A stretch of 17,131 nucleotides of DNA from NCBI GenBank assembly GCA_902478765.1, contig CABSMN010000003.1, positions 1 through 17,131 on the forward strand, in the 5' to 3' direction. This stretch comes from an uncultured Collinsella sp. (GTDB taxonomy: Bacteria > Actinomycetota > Coriobacteriia > Coriobacteriales > Coriobacteriaceae). The notes beneath the pieces are model-generated. The model did not search any database. It saw only the letters and a program-made list of their open reading frames with translations, and was not told where the DNA came from. Within the stretch, counting starts at the first letter, position 1. Every line of letters starts with the position of its first letter. The translations under genes and the position numbers were made by a program. Below, in pieces: positions 1 to 6,018 of the stretch.

Positions 1-167
1 CGGTTCCACCGGGCCGCGCGGCAAGGAGATATATTGCCAGACCGGAGGGGCCCCGTGGGCGGGAATCTGGGCGTACACATTTCCTACACATCTTGTGATC
101 CGACTAACGTTTGCCAGCCGTTAACTACCGCTCGCCGAGCATCTCTTTATATAAGGCAGTCTCATGG
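1..167. other. Gene-free left edge, downstream of the phosphohexomutase gene
   Basis: No convincing coding frame or RNA gene is visible on either strand. The stretch holds a GGCAA/TTGCC inverted repeat around an AT-rich core (22-38) and a TATATA run at 148-153, 15 nt beyond the stop of the neighbouring minus-strand gene. No clear Rho-independent terminator (stem plus U-run) for that gene is present. It may contain the promoter or the end of a gene lying further left, but the window is too short to tell. Confidence 0.4.
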
Positions 168-1568
168 TTAAAACGGATACGTCCCCCTAGCTAAAGCACA
201 GCCAGCATCGAGCAACTCATCGCGTTCTTCCACCGAGAACCCCTCGGCGTAGACGCGCACCACTGGTTCGGTCCCGCTAGGACGGACCAGCAGCCACGTG
301 TCATCCTCAAATGACAGACGCAAGCCGTCCATATGACTAACGTTTTGCGGCACCTTGCCACAAATCGACTTGGGGTTTACGCCCGGCAGCAGGGTTCGTA
401 ACGTTTCGGCATCTTCGGCCTCAAGGCGCAAATCCCGTCGACCGTAACTCGTCTTACCAAAACTATCCTCGAGTTGGTCGACCAGAACGCCCAAAGGCGC
501 GTCCGTCTTTGCCATAAGCTCACACAGAATCAGACAGGCGAGGATTCCATCGCGCTCGGGCATATGCGCGGCGATGCCGATACCACCGGCTTCTTCACCG
601 CCTATGAGGACGCCGCCCTTCTTCATCTCTGCCGCTATATATTTGAAACCGACTGGTTTGACGGTCACGCGGCAGCCAAGCGCCTCGGCAATGCGACGCA
701 CGAGCGTCGAGCATGAAAGATTGACGACGACGCGCCCCTCCAAATTACGAAATTGAACCAAGTCGCCCAAAACGAGCGCCATGATCTGATGCGGATGTAT
801 ATATCTGCCGCGCTCGTCAACCGCGCCGATGCGGTCGGCGTCGCCGTCGGTCACCAGGCCAGCGCAAGCTCCGTCCTCGATAACCGTGCGCTCGCAAGCG
901 TCCACCCACGGCTCAACGGGGTCGGGGCAGATATCTTCTTGGTCAGACGCCTGCCCGGCATGAATCTCGTGCGCCTCGACGCCAAGCTCGCGCAGCAAGT
1001 CGGCTAGATAGCCCTGGGCTGCACCGCCCATGGGATCGATAACCACGCGCAGGTGCGCGGCGCGGATGGCTTCGGCATCGACAAACGATGCCACCGCCTG
1101 CATATAGTCAGGAATGATATCCGCGGTGCGATATTGCCCCTCGATCCCCATTGGCTCGGGAGCCATGGTCTCTTCGAGCTCTTCGATGACATCCTGGTTG
1201 GCGGTCGAGCCGTCACCCATGCGAATCTTGAGGCACAGATAACCCTGCGGATGATGGGACCCCGTCACCATGAGCGCGCCGCACGCCTCACCGTCATAAG
1301 CCGCCGCCCACGTAAGGGCAGGGGTCGGAACAGGTCGCGAAGCAAGCACGGCGTCCAGCCCGTGCGCTGCCAGCACGCCCGCCGCAAGCTCAGCGAACTC
1401 GCGCGCCAGGGGCCGAGTGTCGAACCCTATATATACCGTTTTGCCCGGATTGGTCTTTTGCCACAACTCGCCGACGGCATCGGCGATACGGGCAACGTTA
1501 TCGGCAGTGAAGTCCTCATCGACGCGAGCGCGCCAACCGTCAGTTCCAAAATGAATTATCGCGCACAC
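168..1568 (-). CDS. Phosphoglucomutase/phosphomannomutase family protein (alpha-D-phosphohexomutase)
   Basis: Cytoplasmic enzyme of the alpha-D-phosphohexomutase superfamily, which interconverts hexose 1- and 6-phosphates to feed cell-envelope and storage sugar synthesis. The 466-residue protein has the family landmarks in order: FGTDGWR near residues 7-13, a catalytic serine loop TGSHHP (Ser104), the metal-binding DGDADR loop (241-246), the sugar-binding GGEEAGG (323-329) and the phosphate-binding RPSGTEP (429-435). I chose GTG at 1568 because AGGTG lies 7 nt upstream and the family N-terminus begins here; the frame stays open upstream to 1652, but that extension does not resemble the family. 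The catalytic loop is atypical: usual members read ASHNP followed by an NGxK motif, here HHP with no NGxK. It follows the homocysteine methyltransferase gene but is separated from it by a terminator, so it probably has its own promoter. Glucose versus mannose preference cannot be told from sequence. Confidence 0.9.
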   Translation of the reverse strand: MCAIIHFGTDGWRARVDEDFTADNVARIADAVGELWQKTNPGKTVYIGFDTRPLAREFAELAAGVLAAHGLDAVLASRPVPTPALTWAAAYDGEACGALMVTGSHHPQGYLCLKIRMGDGSTANQDVIEELEETMAPEPMGIEGQYRTADIIPDYMQAVASFVDAEAIRAAHLRVVIDPMGGAAQGYLADLLRELGVEAHEIHAGQASDQEDICPDPVEPWVDACERTVIEDGACAGLVTDGDADRIGAVDERGRYIHPHQIMALVLGDLVQFRNLEGRVVVNLSCSTLVRRIAEALGCRVTVKPVGFKYIAAEMKKGGVLIGGEEAGGIGIAAHMPERDGILACLILCELMAKTDAPLGVLVDQLEDSFGKTSYGRRDLRLEAEDAETLRTLLPGVNPKSICGKVPQNVSHMDGLRLSFEDDTWLLVRPSGTEPVVRVYAEGFSVEERDELLDAGCALARGTYPF

Positions 1569-1691
1569 GCGCAGACACCTCACAGTGTTTGGATCATGGT
1601 ACGCATGGGGTATACCCGCAACATGCACTCGGCAACCTGCCGGCACCAGCATTCACCATTTGGGCAAATGCTGCCGAAGACATGCAAGCAA

Positions 1692-1721
1692 TAAAAAAAC
1701 CGCCCCGTATGGAGCGGTTTT
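1692..1721 (-). terminator. Rho-independent terminator of the dtxR-methyltransferase operon
   Basis: An 11-bp stem with one internal C-A mismatch (left arm 1696-1706, right arm 1711-1721) closes a GTAT loop. Read on the minus strand it is followed by a run of seven U residues. It starts 5 nt past the stop codon of the homocysteine methyltransferase gene. Its 3' arm is the same as that of the pepT terminator. Confidence 0.88.
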
Positions 1722-1726
1722 GCCCT

Positions 1727-2620
1727 TTATATATCGAGCGCCTCGGCCATCGCTGCCGTAGTGATTGCCGTGGTTCCACAGCAACTGCCCACCATTGCGG
1801 CACCGGCATGTCTCCATTCAATGCATGCGCGCGCGAAAGCTTCGGGGTTCTCGTGCCATACGGGGCCATCCTGAGTCTGGACCGGATCGCCTACGTTGGG
1901 ACGCACCGTGACGGGAGTAGTCGCCGATGCAACCATCCTGGGCACCGCCGCGTTCGCGGCCGCAAGCGAACAGCAATTAACACCAACCGAGTTTGCGCCG
2001 TGTTTTTCGGCGTACAAAACGGCTGCCTCGATGTTGAGGCCATCGCCCAACAGGTCGCCTTTATCGTCAACGACAAAACTCACCAGAACAGGCATGCCGT
2101 CGGCGACATCTCGAGCGCCGGCAAGCATGGGCTGCAAATTACGGATAGATGTCACCGTCTCGATCAGCAGACCGTCAACGCCGGCATTGAGCAAGGCGTG
2201 CGCCTGTTCGCGCGCAATGCCTCGGATTTCACGATACTCGGCAGAGTCCTCGGCAAACCACTCAATACCGATCGGGCCCATCGAGCCCAGCAGCAGCTGA
2301 GGGTGCGCCTGGCGGGCATCGTCGACGGCCCCGCGATTGACCTCCGCCACGGACGGCGAAATCTGGTCGTGCTTGAGGGCATAGCTCGATGCCTGAAAGG
2401 TGTTGGTAATGAGCACCTGCGCGCCGGCGGCAACATACAAGCGATGAATACGAGAAACGGTCTGCGGCTCTGCCAGATTCCAAAACGCCGGTGGAATGTC
2501 GGCGGCATCGTACTCACTCAACAGAACACTGCCCATGGGGCCCTGCGCCAACAAGGTCTCGCTCGACAAGCGGCGCGTAAGTTCCTCGGCACCAAAGCGG
2601 TTGTAATAACTCGTATCCAT
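1727..2620 (-). CDS. Stand-alone homocysteine S-methyltransferase
   Basis: Member of the homocysteine S-methyltransferase family (Pfam S-methyl_trans; the domain of MmuM and of the N-terminal part of MetH), which moves a methyl group onto homocysteine to give methionine. The 297-residue barrel has the zinc-ligand cysteines of the family: the first in GVNC (Cys216) and the pair in GSCCGT (Cys280-Cys281). The N-terminal motif that is usually DGAMGT reads QGPMGS here (residues 26-31), an unusual substitution. Length fits a one-domain enzyme; there is no cobalamin or folate domain, so the methyl donor (S-methylmethionine, or a separate methylated corrinoid or folate protein) is unknown. The gene starts 10 nt after the stop of the DtxR-family regulator gene, implying co-transcription. 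The start ATG is preceded by a weak GGGA and an ATATATAT run. Confidence 0.9.
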   Translation of the reverse strand: MDTSYYNRFGAEELTRRLSSETLLAQGPMGSVLLSEYDAADIPPAFWNLAEPQTVSRIHRLYVAAGAQVLITNTFQASSYALKHDQISPSVAEVNRGAVDDARQAHPQLLLGSMGPIGIEWFAEDSAEYREIRGIAREQAHALLNAGVDGLLIETVTSIRNLQPMLAGARDVADGMPVLVSFVVDDKGDLLGDGLNIEAAVLYAEKHGANSVGVNCCSLAAANAAVPRMVASATTPVTVRPNVGDPVQTQDGPVWHENPEAFARACIEWRHAGAAMVGSCCGTTAITTAAMAEALDI

Positions 2621-2630
2621 ATATATCCCG

Positions 2631-3053
2631 CTATTCCTCGACGCTGATTCCCTGCTTTTCGAGATAGGCGAGCCAGCGGCTCATCGTGTCCTCGGATAGC
2701 GCATGCTCCATCATGCAGGCCTCGGAATCGGCTCGCTCAAATTCGACACCGAGCTCCTGAACCAAAAACGTGCGGATGAGGCGATGACGGTACCAGATAG
2801 CCGTGCCAACCTCGCGGCCGCGATCGGTCAGGATCACCTTGCCGTAGTGCGATTGCTCGACAAGCTCGGATGCCTTGAGCGCCGAAACCGCTTTATTGAC
2901 CGATGCCTTGGAGACGCCAAGGCGCTGCGCGATGTCGACCGATCGTACGCCGTTGGTTTCCCCCTCTTCGCTTTCAATGCGAACCATGCACTCCAAGTAG
3001 TCTTCGTTCGCCACCGTCAGATGTAGTTCGCGCGAGCTATTTGTCGTATCCAT
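2631..3053 (-). CDS. DtxR-family metal-dependent transcriptional regulator
   Basis: A 140-residue metalloregulator of the DtxR/MntR family: an N-terminal winged helix-turn-helix (about residues 17-78, recognition region around SVDIAQRLGVSKASVNK) followed by a metal-binding and dimerization domain. EDYLE (17-21), YRH (His90) and the EACMMEH motif (111-117; Cys113, Glu116, His117) match the metal-ligand pattern of the iron-type DtxR/IdeR branch (EACRWEH) better than that of MntR. There is no C-terminal SH3-like domain. I chose ATG at 3053, which has purine-rich GGGACGGAAG before it; an ATG seven codons upstream (3074) lacks a ribosome binding site. The gene is divergent from pepT and heads an operon with a homocysteine methyltransferase. 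Metal specificity (Fe or Mn) is an inference. Confidence 0.9.
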   Translation of the reverse strand: MDTTNSSRELHLTVANEDYLECMVRIESEEGETNGVRSVDIAQRLGVSKASVNKAVSALKASELVEQSHYGKVILTDRGREVGTAIWYRHRLIRTFLVQELGVEFERADSEACMMEHALSEDTMSRWLAYLEKQGISVEE

Positions 3054-3084
3054 GATCTTCCGTCCCTTCTGCATTCAATGGCTG

Positions 3085-3113
3085 ATTCTACCCCATCCAA
3101 GCGTCGTGGTATG
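3085..3113 (-). promoter_or_regulatory. Putative promoter of the dtxR-family gene
   Basis: On the minus strand a good -10 hexamer TAGAAT lies at 3090-3085, 31 nt before the chosen start. The corresponding -35 position, 17 nt further upstream (3113-3108), is a poor match (CATACC) but is one half of the 18-bp palindrome. This arrangement would suit a repressed or activated, possibly autoregulated, promoter. Confidence 0.35.
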
Positions 3114-3125
3114 CCGTGGCATACC
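3108..3125. promoter_or_regulatory. 18-bp perfect palindrome, probable operator
   Basis: GGTATGCC-GT-GGCATACC is an 8-2-8 perfect inverted repeat in the 120-nt region between the divergent dtxR-family gene and pepT. DtxR-family dimers bind palindromes of about this size. It overlaps the -35 position of the likely regulator promoter and also lies upstream of a possible pepT -10 (TAGAGT, 3130-3135, with a 17-nt spacer from 3107-3112). The sequence is not the textbook DtxR or MntR box, so assignment to this regulator rests on position and symmetry. Confidence 0.6.
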
Positions 3126-3173
3126 GTGCTAGAGTTCTTGTTGCACACGACGACCAAGATTGGAGCGGTCTTT

Positions 3174-4421
3174 ATGGAAAACACCACCACAAGCCCCGAT
3201 GTCCTCGAGCGCTTTTTGCGCTACGTCCAGATCAACACGCAGTCCGAGGATGCAAACTGCGACCAGGTACCCTCGAGCGCCGTTCAGTTTGACCTTGCCA
3301 ACGTGCTGGCTGAAGAGCTGCGCGAGCTTGGTGCGGAAGATGCCCACGTGACCGAGCACGCCTATGTCTGCGCGCATATCCCCGCAAGTGCGGGCGCTGA
3401 GGACAAGCCCGCCCTGGGCCTGATCGCCCATCTCGACACCACCGAAGTTGCACCGGGCGCCGGCGTGAAGCCGCACATCGTGCACTACGAAGGCGGCGAC
3501 CTGGTCTGCGGCACGGTTGACGGTAAACCCGTTGCCATGAGTACCGCCAAGCTTCCCGCCCTGAATGACCTCGCGGGTGAGGACCTGGTCTGCAGCGACG
3601 GCACCACGCTGCTGGGCGCAGACGACAAGGCAGGCGTCGCCGAGATCATGTCGCTTGTCGCGCGTATCGCTCAGGACCCTTCTCTGCCCCATCCCGCACT
3701 CGGCATTTGCTTCTGCCCTGACGAGGAGATCGGCCACGGAGCCGAGCTGTTGGATATCGATACCTTTGGCTGCAAGTACGCCTACACGGTCGACGGCGGC
3801 CCCATCGGCGAGCTGGAGTGGGAGTGCTTTAACGCCGCCGAGGCGACCGTCCGCTTTGAGGGCCAGTCCATCCACCCGGGCGACGCTAAGGGTCGTATGG
3901 TCAACGCAGGCAATCTGTTCTGCGACTTCAACGCGTTGCTCCCCTACGTGCAGCGCCCGGAGTATACGGAAGGCTACGAGGGCTTTTATCACCTTGAGGG
4001 TGTATCTGCGACCGTCGATCACGCCACAGCGCGCTATATCGTCCGCGACCATGACGCCGCCAAGTTCCAGCAGAAACTCGACCTTATTGATGCCGCCGCC
4101 TCGATGCTCAACCAGTGTCTGGGTGAGGAGCGCGTGACGGTCGAGATTAAGCAGCAGTATCGAAATATGGCCGAGATCGTTCGTGACTATCCCGAGCTTA
4201 TTGATGTTGCCAAGGAAGCCTACCTTGCCTGCGGCGTTGAGCCCCAAGTGCTGCCGATTCGCGGCGGCACCGACGGCGCGCAGCTGTCGTTCCGCGGTCT
4301 GCCCTGCCCCAACCTTTCCACCGGCGGCTATTGCTACCACGGCGTCAACGAGTTCGTCCCGGTCAGTTCGCTCGTCAAGATGACCGACGTGCTCCAGGAG
4401 CTCGTCGCCCGCTTTGCATAA
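3174..4421 (+). CDS. pepT: Peptidase T (tripeptide aminopeptidase)
   Basis: Cytoplasmic di-zinc M20B aminopeptidase that removes the N-terminal residue of tripeptides, used in peptide nutrition. The 415-residue length is normal. Visible zinc and catalytic motifs: AHLDT (His86, Asp88), LLGADDKAG (bridging Asp150), PDEEIGHG (catalytic Glu184, ligand Glu185), TVDGG (Asp207) and the C-terminal CYHGVNE (His389); IRGGTDGAQ (362-370) is also family-typical. I chose ATG at 3174 because GGAG sits 8 nt upstream and the protein then begins like other PepT; the frame is open upstream to 3078, but that stretch covers the palindrome. It is the only plus-strand gene here, divergent from the metalloregulator gene and convergent with the LCP gene, and it ends in a strong terminator. 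Confidence 0.96.
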   Translation: MENTTTSPDVLERFLRYVQINTQSEDANCDQVPSSAVQFDLANVLAEELRELGAEDAHVTEHAYVCAHIPASAGAEDKPALGLIAHLDTTEVAPGAGVKPHIVHYEGGDLVCGTVDGKPVAMSTAKLPALNDLAGEDLVCSDGTTLLGADDKAGVAEIMSLVARIAQDPSLPHPALGICFCPDEEIGHGAELLDIDTFGCKYAYTVDGGPIGELEWECFNAAEATVRFEGQSIHPGDAKGRMVNAGNLFCDFNALLPYVQRPEYTEGYEGFYHLEGVSATVDHATARYIVRDHDAAKFQQKLDLIDAAASMLNQCLGEERVTVEIKQQYRNMAEIVRDYPELIDVAKEAYLACGVEPQVLPIRGGTDGAQLSFRGLPCPNLSTGGYCYHGVNEFVPVSSLVKMTDVLQELVARFA

Positions 4422-4445
4422 GGAACTCGAACAATCTAGGTACGC

Positions 4446-4486
4446 AAAACCGCCCCGTCCTCAAAACCGAGAACGGGGCGGTTTTT
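4446..4486 (+). terminator. Rho-independent terminator of pepT
   Basis: A 13-bp perfect stem (4446-4458 with 4473-4485) with a short inner CTC/GAG extension and an AAAACC loop, followed by a T-run, begins 25 nt after the pepT stop. The 13-base left arm also occurs identically at 1696-1708, in the terminator of the methyltransferase gene. Confidence 0.93.
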
Positions 4487-4515
4487 GGTGGCAAGGGGAG
4501 TAGTCAGCACCGCAG

Positions 4516-4606
4516 GTTGAGCCAACGTCAGCGAGCGACGTCCAAGGCGAACAAGTTGGCATGAAAAAGGCAGGGCATTGACCTTCTGGTCATGCCCTGC
4601 CTTTTG
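4516..4606. other. Structured intergenic segment, possible small RNA
   Basis: Between the pepT terminator and a second terminator lies a non-coding stretch with nested inverted repeats: GCCAAC (4521-4526) with GTTGGC (4555-4560), and inside it ACGTC (4525-4529) with GACGT (4537-4541) closing a 7-nt loop. The two pairings share bases 4525-4526. The segment runs directly into the hairpin at 4565-4605. No open frame of note is present. It could be an independent short transcript or the processed tail of pepT mRNA; no promoter is obvious. Confidence 0.3.
4564..4606. terminator. Bidirectional hairpin terminator between convergent pepT and LCP genes
   Basis: Arms 4565-4583 and 4588-4605 pair over 18 bp with a single bulged T around a TTCT loop. 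The flanks give a 4-U tail on the plus strand and a 5-U tail on the minus strand. It is the best minus-strand terminator for the murA-LCP transcript and a second barrier behind pepT. Confidence 0.8.
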
Positions 4607-4626
4607 AATGACAAATTGTCACCTTG

Positions 4627-4675
4627 GGCGGCGCGCAGCGTCGAGCCGTTACGGCGTTTGGTAAAACGCCGTAAC
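4627..4675. repeat. Copy A of a roughly 50-nt palindromic intergenic repeat
   Basis: Copy A has GGCGG, then GCAGCGTCGAGC, then a perfect 12-bp stem (4648-4659 with 4664-4675) with loop GGTA. It matches copy B (4720-4770) at about 85% identity. Two base pairs inside the stem are swapped between copies (G-C/C-G in A, C-G/G-C in B), so pairing is kept while sequence changes. This resembles REP-type repeats. Confidence 0.7.
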
Positions 4676-4681
4676 TTTTTT
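4648..4681 (+). terminator. Terminator-like hairpin with T6 tail (within repeat copy A)
   Basis: The 12-bp perfect stem of copy A is directly followed by TTTTTT (4676-4681), so it would work as a Rho-independent terminator for plus-strand transcription. It would be the third such barrier behind pepT. Confidence 0.6.
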
Positions 4682-4719
4682 GATCATGCCGCCGAAGTTG
4701 AAAGGCAGATTGCCGCTCT

Positions 4720-4770
4720 GGCGGGTTTGCAGCGTCAAGCGGTTACGCGGTTTGGTAAAACCGCGTAACC
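4720..4770. repeat. Copy B of the palindromic intergenic repeat
   Basis: Copy B has GGCGG, then GCAGCGTCAAGC, then a 13-bp perfect stem (4741-4753 with 4758-4770) with the same GGTA loop. The stem ends at the base next to the LCP stop codon (4771-4773), so the LCP mRNA would fold immediately after its last codon. Unlike copy A there is no U-run on either side. Confidence 0.7.
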
Positions 4771-6006
4771 CTAATAATTGGCTTCGTAGCCGTTGCCGTC
4801 GCCGGTGGGCTCTTCGTAGTAGTCCGAATCGCTCGAATCGCTTGAGTCATCGGAATCGTCAGAGCTGACCGATGAGGTTGCGGTACCGTTTGCGTAGTCG
4901 TCAGACGTGTTGTTGTTCAGGTCGCCGATCGTAGAGCTGGAACCGTCGGAAAGACCCATGGTGTTGGGACCCTTGGGATCCTTGCCGGCATCGACGCGCT
5001 CCATCATTTCCTTGAGCTCGTCCTCGTAGACAAAGACGTAGCTCACACCGTCGATCATGGTGCTGTCGTCGGCGTACGAGGGCAGGTTGGCCGAGTAGAT
5101 GCCGTCGACATCCATACCGCGCATGGCGTTGACCGTAGCCACGATATCCTGAACGCTCATATCGGTTACGAGCATATCGGACAGCGAATTAACCAGGCCA
5201 AAGATCTTCGTGGCATCGAAGTTATTGAGAATCTGGTTGGCAAGGGCGCCGAGCACCTGACGCTGGTGGCGCATGCGCGTGTAGTCGCCGTCGGCATAGG
5301 TGTAGCGGCAGCGGGCATAGGTAAGGGCGGTGGCGCCGTCCATATGCTGCTGACCAGCGGTAATCTTAATATCCAGGTGCTCGGGGTCGTCAACATCATC
5401 GGTTGCGTTAATGTCGATACCGCCAACCGAATCAATCAGCGCCTGCATACCGTCGAAGCTGACCTCGGCATAGTGGGAAATCTGAACACCGCACAGCTCG
5501 TTGACCGCCTCGACCATGGCCTCGGCGCCGCCAACGGTATGGCAGGCGTTGATCTTCATGGTCTCGCCCTTGTACTCGACCTTGGTGTCGCGCGGAACGG
5601 AAATGAGCGTCGCCTGCTTTTGCGTGGGGTCGATGCGTGCCAGGATAATCGAGTCGGCACGATACGTATCCTCGCCCGGACGGCCGTCGGTGCCAAGAAG
5701 CAGCACGTAGAACGGATCCTTTGCCTCATCGGTGTCAACCAGAACCCGACGCAGATTGTCGGTAATGACATTAGAATCGCCGAGCTTGCCCATAATGGTG
5801 GCAAACCACAGGCCGGCAGCGGTAGTGGCACTCAGCAGCACGCCAAGCACGACAATGAGCGCGACGTGACGAATCGTGTGGCTACGACGACGTTGACGAG
5901 CGCGCTCGGAATAGCGAGCCACGTTATCGCGACTGTAGATCTTGGCCTGCGCACCAGTTGAGGGTCTTCGGGCGGTGGTATCCGCGAGGGGCTTTTTATT
6001 AAACAT
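4771..6006 (-). CDS. LytR-CpsA-Psr (LCP) family cell-wall glycopolymer ligase
   Basis: LCP proteins attach undecaprenyl-linked glycopolymers to peptidoglycan at the outer face of the membrane. The 411-residue protein has a basic cytoplasmic N-terminus, one membrane segment (about 47-70), then an extracellular LCP domain: LLGTD (103-107), RADSIILARID (116-126), SVPRDTK (136-142, with the conserved Arg), VGGIDI (194-199) and YARCRY followed by DYTRMRHQRQ (230-250), the arginines that bind lipid pyrophosphate. The last roughly 45 residues are a disordered Ser/Asp-rich tail. I chose ATG at 6006, with AGG 6 nt before it; a TTG two codons upstream is in frame but less likely. It starts 12 nt after the murA stop, so the two wall genes are probably co-transcribed. 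Confidence 0.92.
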   Translation of the reverse strand: MFNKKPLADTTARRPSTGAQAKIYSRDNVARYSERARQRRRSHTIRHVALIVVLGVLLSATTAAGLWFATIMGKLGDSNVITDNLRRVLVDTDEAKDPFYVLLLGTDGRPGEDTYRADSIILARIDPTQKQATLISVPRDTKVEYKGETMKINACHTVGGAEAMVEAVNELCGVQISHYAEVSFDGMQALIDSVGGIDINATDDVDDPEHLDIKITAGQQHMDGATALTYARCRYTYADGDYTRMRHQRQVLGALANQILNNFDATKIFGLVNSLSDMLVTDMSVQDIVATVNAMRGMDVDGIYSANLPSYADDSTMIDGVSYVFVYEDELKEMMERVDAGKDPKGPNTMGLSDGSSSTIGDLNNNTSDDYANGTATSSVSSDDSDDSSDSSDSDYYEEPTGDGNGYEANY

Positions 6007-6018
6007 AGGCAACCTGTA

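Noticed and set aside
22..38. AAGGAGATATA next to the left edge, resembling a phage-type ribosome binding site
   Set aside because: No start codon or open frame follows at a suitable distance.
102..345. Direct repeat GACTAACGTTT at 102-112 and 335-345
   Set aside because: Only 11 bases, one copy is inside a coding region encoding conserved residues, and flanks do not match; probably chance.
1607..1635. Possible promoter for the phosphohexomutase gene (TTGCCG, 15 nt, TATACC)
   Set aside because: Spacer too short and -10 weak; recorded only as a possibility, not as a feature.
1589..2647. A 352-codon plus-strand frame opposite the homocysteine methyltransferase
   Set aside because: It runs across the methyltransferase terminator and codes for no recognisable domain; the minus-strand gene has clear zinc-site motifs.
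3129..4340. A 403-codon minus-strand frame opposite pepT
   Set aside because: pepT on the plus strand has all its active-site motifs; the opposite frame has none.
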